From an uncultured Ruminococcus sp. (lineage in GTDB: Bacteria > Bacillota > Clostridia > Oscillospirales > Ruminococcaceae): 7,822 nt of DNA. This document shows positions 1-5,339 of the stretch, piece after piece; position 1 is the stretch's first letter; each line of letters opens with the position of its first letter. Made by a program: the position numbers and the translations under genes. The notes under the pieces were generated by a model. That model was not told the DNA's origin, searched no databases, and was given only the letters and a program-made list of their open reading frames with translations. The stretch is from contig CAMWXM010000131.1 in NCBI GenBank assembly GCA_947178195.1, positions 1 to 7,822 of the forward strand, read 5' to 3'.

Positions 1-11
1 ATATTTTAATT

Positions 12-476
12 ATGTGCATTGAAGAACGTAAGGATAAACCTATTATACTGGTTGATAGTAATTATCATGTCTTCATTAATGATGATTTTCAAATAACATA
101 CAAACTAAAACAATTGACTTTTGAGATTGCACAGGTGATTTTAGCTGATAGCATTAGTGAAGGATTATCAAATGTACATCCCATATTAACCGTGAATAAC
201 AATAAAATTTCATCTGACTGGAAGTTCGAATATCAATATGAAGGAGTATATCTGGAATTACTTTTAATGTGTTCGGCAGGAAATCAAGTTCGCAAATGTT
301 GGAATACATCATGTGGAAAATTTTTTTATGCAGAAACTCGTTATAACAAAATGTATTGCAGTCACGAATGTGCAGTAGCAGCTGCTAAACGAAGACAACG
401 TATTCGTGATAAAGAAAATCCTAATCGTCCAAGATTAGAACCGGGATTTAAGGGGAGAAAAAGGAACGAAAAATAG
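12..476 (+). CDS. zf-CGNR-like zinc-finger protein, probably 5'-truncated by the window
   Basis: The C-terminal third holds a zinc-binding pattern, Cys96-x4-Cys101-x14-Cys116-x3-Cys120, in a context (RKCWNTSCGKFF, then YCSHEC) that matches the zf-CGNR treble-clef type seen in ABATE-like putative regulators. The Gly-Asn-Arg that names the family is not conserved: AVAAAKRRQR follows the last Cys. The tail from residue 126 is very basic (KRRQR, KGRKRNEK), which suits nucleic-acid binding. The first 90 residues are not recognised. The ATG at 12 has no ribosome binding site in the 11 bases before it, and the frame stays open to the window edge, so the true start is probably upstream and the visible 154 residues are a C-terminal part. 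It ends 2 nt before a long inverted repeat. Role as a DNA-binding regulator is inference. Confidence 0.7.
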   Translation: MCIEERKDKPIILVDSNYHVFINDDFQITYKLKQLTFEIAQVILADSISEGLSNVHPILTVNNNKISSDWKFEYQYEGVYLELLLMCSAGNQVRKCWNTSCGKFFYAETRYNKMYCSHECAVAAAKRRQRIRDKENPNRPRLEPGFKGRKRNEK

Positions 477-477
477 A

Positions 478-591
478 TGTTCCATTGTTCCAATTAGTAA
501 TTAAATATATATAATAGCTTTAAAATATAATAAAAATAGCACAATAATATTATTTTTATATAATATATTAAGGTGTTGGAACACTGGAACA
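478..591. repeat. long-range inverted repeat, 16-bp arms with paired GTTCCA boxes
   Basis: The left arm at 478-493 (TGTTCCATTGTTCCAA) and right arm at 576-591 (TTGGAACACTGGAACA) are complementary at 15 of 16 positions. Each arm holds two GTTCCA/TGGAAC boxes 8 bp apart, giving four boxes. The 82-nt interior is almost pure A/T with several TATAAT-like hexamers (510-515, 559-564). It lies 2 nt after the zinc-finger gene and 76 bp before the next gene. It could be a regulator binding site with looping, or a decayed small transposable element. I see no target-site duplication, and there is no T-tract for an intrinsic terminator. Confidence 0.6.
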
Positions 592-631
592 CAATATAAA
601 TTATCGAAAAATCAAAATTTATAGTTATATA

Positions 632-664
632 TTATACCTTTATAAATTAACGAAGGAGGTATAA
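632..664 (+). promoter_or_regulatory. hairpin able to hide the ribosome binding site of the 36-residue peptide
   Basis: TTATACCT (632-639) is perfectly complementary to AGGTATAA (657-664), extendable by two G-U pairs, with a loop of about 13-17 nt. The right arm includes the 3' end of the Shine-Dalgarno sequence AAGGAGG (653-659) placed 8 nt before the ATG at 668. In mRNA this would limit ribosome access. The complementarity is directly visible; the regulatory role is inference. Confidence 0.45.
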
Positions 665-667
665 GTC

Positions 668-778
668 ATGAAAATTAAAGCAGAAGCAGTTTTTAAAGTA
701 CTTGAATATGCAGTAATTTTGATCAGTGGAATTACGAAGTTTTACAAGGATGAACACGCTGACAAAAAGGAGAAATAG
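668..778 (+). CDS. 36-residue conserved-looking peptide
   Basis: A short frame, MKIKAEAVFKVLEYAVILIS and onward, reads 36 residues to a TAG. A near-perfect AAGGAGG sits at 653-659, 8 nt before the ATG, one of the best ribosome binding sites in the window, so I take it as real. Residues 8-24 form a probable helix with a hydrophobic face (VLEYAVILISGI), but Lys10 and Glu13 interrupt it, so an amphipathic or peripheral helix is more likely than a true membrane span. The tail (KDEHADKKEK) is highly charged. The next gene starts 3 nt after the stop and its ribosome binding site lies inside this frame, so the two are probably translationally coupled. Function is unknown. A type I toxin-like peptide is a possibility I cannot support beyond size and charge pattern. 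Confidence 0.65.
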   Translation: MKIKAEAVFKVLEYAVILISGITKFYKDEHADKKEK

Positions 779-781
779 CTT

Positions 782-1063
782 ATGTTTACAAATCGTTACA
801 TAACTAAAGGAGTACAGTCGGAAATACCGGCTGTACTCCAGATTTTTATGTGGGACTGCATTTCAGCATTGCCTGAGCCAAAGGATTATTTACAAGTTTT
901 TCGACTTTCAAGTGTTGATGGAAAGCAGAAAATAGTTCATGAGCAGGAACAACCAGAGTTCAAACGTGAATATATTTTAAATTTACCTGAGCCGGTAAAT
1001 GCAAAAGTCTATGTTATTGACAGTGAAACTTACAGTACCATGTTACTTGCGGAAGAATACTAA
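782..1063 (+). CDS. DUF960 family protein
   Basis: The 93-residue protein matches DUF960 as I know it: opening MFTNRYITKGV, then IPAVLQIFMWDCI, KDYLQVFRLSSVDGKQKIVH, and the closing VIDSETYSTMLLAEEY. It is full length for the family, which has no assigned function and is common in Firmicutes plasmids, phages and integrative elements. The ATG at 782 has AAGGAG at 767-772, 9 nt upstream and inside the preceding peptide gene, pointing to coupled expression. No cysteines, signal peptide or membrane segment suggest a special location, so it is probably cytoplasmic. The oddity is a 13-bp hairpin inside codons 10-20, described separately. A terminator-like hairpin follows within 8 nt of the stop. 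Confidence 0.85.
   Translation: MFTNRYITKGVQSEIPAVLQIFMWDCISALPEPKDYLQVFRLSSVDGKQKIVHEQEQPEFKREYILNLPEPVNAKVYVIDSETYSTMLLAEEY
809..839 (+). repeat. 13-bp hairpin inside the DUF960 coding sequence
   Basis: GGAGTACAGTCGG (809-821) pairs with CCGGCTGTACTCC (827-839) through 12 Watson-Crick pairs and one T-G pair around a 5-nt AAATA loop, and TTTTT follows at 843-847. It spells Gly-Val-Gln-Ser-Glu-Ile-Pro-Ala-Val-Leu, so it is fully inside the gene. It has the form of an intrinsic terminator or an mRNA stability element. Confidence 0.6.
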
Positions 1064-1070
1064 AAAACAA

Positions 1071-1107
1071 GCACTCTCGGTCAATTCTGAGAGGGCAATT
1101 TTATTTT
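1071..1107 (+). terminator. terminator-like hairpin between DUF960 and amidoligase genes
   Basis: Stem CTCTCGG (1074-1080) with CTGAGAG (1087-1093), extended by two G-C pairs (1071-1072 with 1095-1096) across one A-G mismatch, has a 6-nt loop, and AATTTTATTTT follows. It starts 8 nt after the DUF960 stop and ends just before the amidoligase start. Because the next gene has no clear promoter of its own, this is more likely a partial terminator that lowers downstream expression than a full stop. Confidence 0.6.
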
Positions 1108-1122
1108 ATGGAGGAAAAGCAA

Positions 1123-2217
1123 ATGGAAGAAAAAGTTTTATGCTCACACTGCGGAGCAGTAATTGAGGAAGAAGATTATGATACCATTTACGGAGAACCA
1201 ATATGCTCGGACTGCGTTGCCAATTATACTGTGATCTGCGACCATTGCGGAGCAATTATATGTGATTCGGATTCTTACGGTGATGAGTCTACAATACTTT
1301 GTTCTGAGTGCTATGACACACATTATACACGCTGTAACGACTGTAATTGTGTAATTCACTATGATAATGCATACGAATATAGTGGCGAATATTATTGTCG
1401 TGAATGCTATGATGAAGTTCGCAGTGGTGATTCAATCAACGATTATAGCTACAAACCAACTCCTATTTTCTATGGCAGTGATTCAAGATATTTCGGTGTG
1501 GAGCTTGAAATTGACATCGGTGGTAAAGAAAGCGATAATGCTGATGAAATTCTTGAAATTGGCAATTACTCTGCTGAACATATTTACATAAAATCTGATG
1601 GCAGTCTTGAAGATGGCATGGAAATTGTAACTCACCCAATGACCCTAGATTATCATCTGAATAACTTCTGCTGGGAAGATGTTATGCGTGAGTGTATCAG
1701 ACTTGGCTACCGTTCACATCAGACAAGTACTTGTGGCTTACATGTTCATGTTAATCGTGATTCTTTAGGAAAGACCTCTGACGAACAAGAAGAAGTTATC
1801 GGTCGTATTCTGTATTTTGTTGAGCACCATTGGAATGAGATGCTTAAATTTTCAAGGCGTTCTGAATACACTATGAATCGTTGGGCTGCTCGTTATGGTT
1901 ATGAAAATGACCCGAAAACAATTCTTGATAAAGCCAAGAAAGGCGACAAGGGAAGATATGCAGCCGTGAACTTACGCAATTACCATACAGTGGAATTTAG
2001 AATGTTCAGAGGCACTTTAAAATATAATACGCTTGCAGCCGCATTGCAGATGGTTAATCGAATCTGTAATGCGGCTGTTTTTATGTCTGATGAACAGATG
2101 CAGAAGCTTCCATGGTCTGATTTTGTATCAGAAATCACGGAATCAGAATTAATTCAATACCTGAAAGAACGTCGTTTATACATCAATGAAAAGGTTGAGG
2201 AAATGGAGGAAATTTAA
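1123..2217 (+). CDS. triple zinc-ribbon protein fused to an amidoligase (COOH-NH2 ligase) domain
   Basis: Amidoligase enzymes join a carboxyl and an amine with ATP and belong to the glutamine-synthetase-like carboxylate-amine ligases. Residues 7-95 carry three Cys-x2-Cys/Cys-x2-Cys modules (7/10-28/31, 39/42-60/63, 71/74-92/95) with exact 32-residue periodicity, resembling LIM or treble-clef zinc ribbons. Residues 123-300 hold the Amidoligase_2-type motifs: FGVELEID near 124-131, SDGSLEDGMEIVTHP near 158-172, CGLHVHVNRD near 204-213, and HTVEFRMFRGTL near 288-299. These supply the Glu, His, Asn and Arg expected for metal and ATP binding. I start at 1123 rather than 1108 because GGAGG at 1110-1114 is well placed for 1123, while 1108 would have no ribosome binding site. 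The glutaminase gene starts 1 nt after this stop, so they are probably co-translated. The substrate is unknown; the zinc modules may bind a protein target. Confidence 0.85.
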   Translation: MEEKVLCSHCGAVIEEEDYDTIYGEPICSDCVANYTVICDHCGAIICDSDSYGDESTILCSECYDTHYTRCNDCNCVIHYDNAYEYSGEYYCRECYDEVRSGDSINDYSYKPTPIFYGSDSRYFGVELEIDIGGKESDNADEILEIGNYSAEHIYIKSDGSLEDGMEIVTHPMTLDYHLNNFCWEDVMRECIRLGYRSHQTSTCGLHVHVNRDSLGKTSDEQEEVIGRILYFVEHHWNEMLKFSRRSEYTMNRWAARYGYENDPKTILDKAKKGDKGRYAAVNLRNYHTVEFRMFRGTLKYNTLAAALQMVNRICNAAVFMSDEQMQKLPWSDFVSEITESELIQYLKERRLYINEKVEEMEEI

Positions 2218-2218
2218 A

Positions 2219-3193
2219 ATGTGTGCACTATTTGGTTGGCTGGATTGTGGTAAAAATCTTTCTCATAGGCAGCTTAAAAAACTTACTCAGGAGCTTGCAA
2301 ATGCTGCCGAAGAGCGTGGAACGGATGCGAGCGGTATTTCCTATGTGGAGAATGATGAAATCAAGATTTACAAGAAACCTAAGCCTGCTCATAAAGTGAA
2401 ATTTGATTTTCCCAAAAATATCACTGCAATCATGGGACATACCCGTCTGGCAACTCAGGGCAATCAGAAGTTCAATTTCAATAATCATCCGTTTTATGGC
2501 AAGGCTGACAAAAGCTTTGCCTTTGCTCATAACGGAGTACTTTACAATGATAAAGAGTTGAAAAAGGAGAAAAAGCTTCCTAAAACTCACATTGAAACTG
2601 ACAGTTATGTTGCAGTTCAGCTTATAGAAAAGCAGAAAAAGCTTGATTTTGACAGTCTGAAAAGTATGGCAGAAGATGTTCAGGGAAGCTTTACCTTTAC
2701 AATTCTTGATGAAAATAATACGCTATATTTCGTTAAAGGCAGTAGTCCGATGCACCTGATTTACTTTGAAAAGCTTGACCTTTATGCCTATGCTTCAACT
2801 GAAAATATAATGAAGAAAGCACTTAAAAAGTCAGGTTTAAATCAATACAGCTATCAGGTCGTCAAGTTGACCGAAGGCGATATTATTTCAATAGACAAGT
2901 CTGGCAAAATTGACTGCACTGAATTTAAAGTAAACGAACTTAAATATTTATCAGGCTTGAAATATTCTGATTTTGAAGATTATTACACTTATCAAGAAGA
3001 AATGCTGCTTGAAATGTGTGGTTGTTTTGGAGTGCCGGAAGAAGACGTCCTGCTCCTGCTCGATTATGGCTACACCACTGATGATGTGGAGGAAATGCTG
3101 ATGGATTCTGACTTATTAGAGGAGGCTTTATCAGGTATAAAAGAAATTGATGAAACTGAGGATTTATTTGAGTATTGTAAAAAAATAAAGTGA
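2219..3193 (+). CDS. stand-alone class II glutamine amidotransferase (glutaminase)
   Basis: This is an Ntn-hydrolase-type glutaminase that releases ammonia from glutamine. The start at 2219 (MCALFGW) places Cys2 as the N-terminal nucleophile after Met removal, as in PurF and GlmS; GGAGG at 2205-2209 supports it, and upstream in-frame starts would bury the Cys. Family motifs follow in order: RGTDASG (33-39), GHTRLATQG (73-81), NHPF (89-92), AHNGVLYN (103-110) and ETDSYV (126-131), so the active site appears intact. No synthase, SIS or PRTase domain follows. After about residue 240 there is an acidic 80-residue tail (YQEEMLLEMCGCFGVPEEDV, then alternating acidic and Leu-rich stretches) that I do not recognise. 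Its gene abuts the amidoligase gene, so the natural inference is that it supplies nitrogen to that enzyme. Cytoplasmic. Confidence 0.88.
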   Translation: MCALFGWLDCGKNLSHRQLKKLTQELANAAEERGTDASGISYVENDEIKIYKKPKPAHKVKFDFPKNITAIMGHTRLATQGNQKFNFNNHPFYGKADKSFAFAHNGVLYNDKELKKEKKLPKTHIETDSYVAVQLIEKQKKLDFDSLKSMAEDVQGSFTFTILDENNTLYFVKGSSPMHLIYFEKLDLYAYASTENIMKKALKKSGLNQYSYQVVKLTEGDIISIDKSGKIDCTEFKVNELKYLSGLKYSDFEDYYTYQEEMLLEMCGCFGVPEEDVLLLLDYGYTTDDVEEMLMDSDLLEEALSGIKEIDETEDLFEYCKKIK

Positions 3194-3230
3194 AATTTAG
3201 GACATGAAATTTCCATAGGGTTGAAGTATA

Positions 3231-3491
3231 ATGGATATTAAAGAGATAAAGCCGCAGAATTTAAGAAGTGTTTATCTGGAAATTGCTGAAGCTTATGGCG
3301 TAGAAACTGCCATAAAAATTCAAAAATTATTCGGAGGGCAAAAAATTACATTTCCTAAAAAACTTTTTAACAACGCTTATATGAATACATATATCAAGGA
3401 AAATTATAAAGTTCACAATATACGTGAACTTACACAGAAATTTGGCATTTCTGAAAGGCGCATAAGACAAATTATTAGTAAATTCAAATAA
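3231..3491 (+). CDS. Mor-like transcriptional activator
   Basis: The 86-residue protein fits the Mor transcription activator family (phage Mu Mor/C type) in its short Firmicutes form. An N-terminal helical part (LRSVYLEIAEAYGVETAIKI) is followed by the Gly-Gly turn and strand LFGGQKITFPKKL near 33-45. A C-terminal helix-turn-helix at about 62-84 (NIRELTQKFGISERRIRQII) would contact DNA. Such proteins bind as dimers upstream of promoters. The ribosome binding site is weak (TAGGG at 3216-3220), giving low expected translation. It lies 37 nt after the glutaminase gene and a strong terminator follows at once, so it is likely the last gene of the cassette. Its target promoter is not known; regulation of its own operon or of element transfer genes is inference. 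Confidence 0.78.
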   Translation: MDIKEIKPQNLRSVYLEIAEAYGVETAIKIQKLFGGQKITFPKKLFNNAYMNTYIKENYKVHNIRELTQKFGISERRIRQIISKFK

Positions 3492-3493
3492 TT

Positions 3494-3531
3494 AAATAAG
3501 GCTGTTTATCATCAAAACAGCCTTATTTTTT
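3494..3531 (+). terminator. strong intrinsic terminator closing the cassette
   Basis: A 14-bp stem, 3494-3507 with 3515-3528 (core AAGGCTGTTT/AAACAGCCTT), has a 7-nt loop and runs into TTTTTT. It begins 3 nt after the Mor-like gene stop. Read from the minus strand the same stem is followed by TTTAATTATTTG, so it may also stop leftward transcripts, though less efficiently. Confidence 0.88.
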
Positions 3532-3581
3532 CTCAGAGTATCCTCATATGAGATATACAAAAATGCAATATTTTCCTTATA

Positions 3582-3610
3582 ATTATACTATACGCAACAT
3601 AAAATGTCAA
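3582..3610 (-). promoter_or_regulatory. consensus sigma-A promoter reading leftward
   Basis: On the minus strand TTGACA (complement of 3605-3610) is separated by exactly 17 nt from TATAAT (complement of 3582-3587), so both boxes match the consensus fully. Transcription would begin near 3575 and run left for about 80 nt into the hairpin at 3494-3528. No gene lies on the minus strand there. It may make a short RNA or be the remnant of a lost leftward gene. Confidence 0.65.
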
Positions 3611-3689
3611 TGAATTCCATTATAATATTCATTATTTTGTATTATTTCACTATATATTTTATTCTTTTTTCTACTATTCGCCGTCAAAA

Positions 3690-3723
3690 ATATGGTCAGC
3701 CCAGTGACCTGGGCGGGACATAT
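3690..3723. repeat. imperfect palindrome with GC-rich core before the integrase
   Basis: GCCCAG (3699-3704) pairs with CTGGGC (3709-3714) across a TGAC loop. Further out ATATG (3690-3694) pairs with CATAT (3719-3723), with C3697-G3716 and a T-G pair between them, so most of a 15-bp stem is possible. It stands out in AT-rich surroundings and may be a protein-binding palindrome or part of an attachment region. Confidence 0.5.
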
Positions 3724-3733
3724 CGTTGGAAAT

Positions 3734-3769
3734 TTTTTGCGTGAATTTTTTAAGACGCGACCGCAAAAA
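3734..3769. repeat. spaced 8-bp inverted repeat upstream of the integrase promoter
   Basis: TTTTTGCG (3734-3741) and CGCAAAAA (3762-3769) are perfect reverse complements with a 20-nt spacer; an alternative inner pairing GCGT/ACGC (3739-3742 with 3755-3758) is also possible. The position just before the recombinase gene fits a repressor or recombinase arm site, but the sequence alone cannot decide. Confidence 0.4.
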
Positions 3770-3777
3770 CTTTCTAG

Positions 3778-3812
3778 TATAATTAATTTTAAGTTTTAGA
3801 TATTTCAGGAGG
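3778..3812 (+). promoter_or_regulatory. putative -10 box and ribosome binding site of the integrase
   Basis: TATAAT at 3778-3783 is a perfect -10 hexamer, but no good -35 box lies 16-18 nt upstream, so the promoter would be weak or activator-dependent. AGGAGG at 3807-3812 is 7 nt before the ATG at 3820 and fixes that start. Confidence 0.45.
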
Positions 3813-3819
3813 TTTTTCA

Positions 3820-5127
3820 ATGTCACGAAGAGGAGAAAATATTTACAAGCGAAAAGATGGAAGATGGGAAGGTCGGTTTCTTGATTCATACGATCAATTT
3901 GGAAATGCGAAATATCATTCGGTTTATGCCAAAAGTTATACGGAGGTTAAGAAAAAACTTGGGTTTCATAAAAAGCGAAATATATCAACTGCCAGCTATA
4001 AAAGCTTAAAATTAGCCAAATATTGTGCTGACTGGCTTGAAGCGGTAAAATTCAAACATAAAGAATCTACATATAGCAAGTACAGAAATATGTGTAAAAA
4101 TCACATTATGCCTGAATTGGGTGGATATGATGCTTCGTTGATTTCAGGAAAGCAGATAGAAAATTTTTTGTCAATGAAGCTTAATGAAGAAAATCTTTCA
4201 CCTAAAACTGTGAACGATATTTTATGTGTGTTGAAACTTATTTTTTCTTCGGAAAGTGTGGCAGTAAAGGCTGCAATTGAAGCAAGATTTGCTACGGTTG
4301 CGATTCAACAGTTTTATCAGGAAAAAGCTAAAAACGGCCGACTTGACAGACCCGGTGGATTGAGCGCTAAAACTTTGAGAAATATGCACAATATGCTCCA
4401 TAAGGCTTTGAATCAAGCGGTTTACCTTGATATGATTTCCAAAAATCCTGCTGATTTTGTTGTACTGCCAAAGAAAAAGAAAGCTGAAATGCGGTATTTT
4501 ACAGTCGAAGAACAACAGAAACTTCAGGAGGTTATTAAGGGCAACAGGCTTGAAATGCCTATATTGCTTGATTTGTACACAGGTGTGAGGCAAGGTGAAC
4601 TTTTCGGACTTATTTGGAGAAATGTACATATTGACCTTAACGGAAACAGCTATATCCGAATAACTCAGACCCTTAACCGAATAAGAAATCCCGATAAAAA
4701 TGCAGATAGTAAAACGATATTAGCGATAAACGAGCCGAAAACCAAACATTCAGTTCGCAATATTCCACTGCTGCCTAATATTGCAGAAAAGTTAAATAAT
4801 TATAGGAAAAGCCAATCGGAGTATTTGAAATCAAACGGTTATCCTGAATCGGATTTTGTATTTACCTCAACTACAGGTACGCCAATTGAACCACGTTGTT
4901 TTCAGCGTGATTTCAAGAAAATTCTTGTGAAAAATAATATCCGTATTGTGAACGTTCACGGACTCAGACATACCTTTGCAACAAGAGCATTAGAATCGGG
5001 GAGGTCCGTAAAAACGCTTTCATCTATACTTGGTCATAGCAGCACAGCGTTCACTATGGATGTGTACGGACACGTTACAGAAGATTTGAAAATTGATGAA
5101 ATAACAAAAATGAATGGATTTCTTTAG
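3820..5127 (+). CDS. tyrosine recombinase / integrase with a partly duplicated core-binding domain
   Basis: A site-specific DNA recombinase that would excise and insert an integrative element. Residues 8-45 form an arm-type DNA-binding domain (KRKDGRWEGRF, then KYHSVYAKSYTEVKKKL). A core-binding domain spans about 64-146 and the catalytic domain about 225-435, with all expected residues: Arg257 (TGVRQGE), Lys309 (EPKTKHSVRN), His380 and Arg383 (VHGLRHTF), His406 (LGHSS) and Tyr416 (DVYGH). It therefore looks active. The oddity is between the domains. After LSPKTVNDILCVLKLIF (126-142) comes a second equivalent segment, IQQFYQEKAKNGRL to LSAKTLRNMHNMLHKALNQAV (162-201). At 435 residues it is somewhat longer than the roughly 380-400 usual for this type. 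This suggests joining of two different integrase genes within the core-binding domain. AGGAGG supports the start, and a hairpin terminator follows. Confidence 0.9.
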   Translation: MSRRGENIYKRKDGRWEGRFLDSYDQFGNAKYHSVYAKSYTEVKKKLGFHKKRNISTASYKSLKLAKYCADWLEAVKFKHKESTYSKYRNMCKNHIMPELGGYDASLISGKQIENFLSMKLNEENLSPKTVNDILCVLKLIFSSESVAVKAAIEARFATVAIQQFYQEKAKNGRLDRPGGLSAKTLRNMHNMLHKALNQAVYLDMISKNPADFVVLPKKKKAEMRYFTVEEQQKLQEVIKGNRLEMPILLDLYTGVRQGELFGLIWRNVHIDLNGNSYIRITQTLNRIRNPDKNADSKTILAINEPKTKHSVRNIPLLPNIAEKLNNYRKSQSEYLKSNGYPESDFVFTSTTGTPIEPRCFQRDFKKILVKNNIRIVNVHGLRHTFATRALESGRSVKTLSSILGHSSTAFTMDVYGHVTEDLKIDEITKMNGFL

Positions 5128-5160
5128 CAAAATTTCCGTCCTTTTGGGCGGTTGTTTTGC
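5127..5160 (+). terminator. integrase terminator
   Basis: CCGTCC (5136-5141) pairs with GGGCGG (5146-5151), including one T-G pair, across a TTTT loop, and GTTGTTTTG follows. An outer GCAAAA/TTTTGC pairing (5127-5132 with 5155-5160) lengthens the stem and starts at the last base of the stop codon. The left copy of the 9-bp direct repeat bordering the MITE-like element overlaps the hairpin's 3' side. Confidence 0.65.
5151..5159. repeat. left copy of 9-bp direct repeat (target-site duplication)
   Basis: GTTGTTTTG directly abuts the left terminal inverted repeat and is repeated without mismatch at 5322-5330, directly after the right one. This is the pattern left by transposition. Confidence 0.75.
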
Positions 5161-5321
5161 ACGCAAATCAATTTTCAAAATTTCAGTAATTTTACAAGAG
5201 CATTTTTGATGCTTTTGTCACTTCGACTATACGGAAATTATTTGAAAAAATATAAAAATAATCAAAAATGATGTTAAATGCCAAAGAGTAAATTATTTAA
5301 TCAACAAAATTGATTTGCGTG
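5160..5321. mobile_element. 162-bp MITE-like non-autonomous element
   Basis: The ends are perfect 16-bp inverted repeats: CACGCAAATCAATTTT (5160-5175) and its exact reverse complement at 5306-5321. Outside them lie perfect 9-bp direct repeats GTTGTTTTG, so both ends are fixed to the base. The inside is AT-rich, encodes nothing, and has further complementarity: CATTTTTGAT (5201-5210) with ATCAAAAATG (5261-5270), and ATTATTT (5237-5243) with AAATAAT (5256-5262), so most of the element could fold into one long interrupted hairpin. Small size, terminal inverted repeats, target duplication and no transposase are the defining traits of a MITE. The parent transposase is unknown; a 9-bp duplication occurs in several DDE-type IS groups. 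It separates the integrase terminator from the promoter of the next gene. Confidence 0.78.
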
Positions 5322-5330
5322 GTTGTTTTG
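5322..5330. repeat. right copy of 9-bp direct repeat (target-site duplication)
   Basis: GTTGTTTTG, identical to 5151-5159, directly follows the right terminal inverted repeat. Removing 5160-5330 would restore a plausible uninterrupted sequence from the integrase terminator to the downstream promoter. Confidence 0.75.
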
Positions 5331-5339
5331 TAATGACAC

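Larger units (their letters stand above)
3532..3819. other. gene-free region before the integrase
   Basis: No convincing gene is seen on either strand. The region holds a 10-bp palindrome CTCATATGAG (3543-3552), a perfect minus-strand promoter (3582-3610), a very AT-rich stretch (3611-3675), a GC-rich imperfect palindrome (3690-3723), a spaced 8-bp inverted repeat (3734-3769) and the likely integrase -10 box and ribosome binding site. The jump in GC at 3680-3720 against AT-rich flanks suggests conserved or foreign sequence, such as recombinase binding sites. Confidence 0.6.

Noticed and set aside
3674..3889. Minus-strand frame overlapping the integrase start
   Set aside because: It covers the palindromes and integrase ribosome binding site, with no start signal of its own.
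4222..4629. Minus-strand frame of 135 residues inside the integrase
   Set aside because: It is antisense to conserved catalytic-domain codons and has low-complexity composition; the plus-strand integrase explains the sequence.
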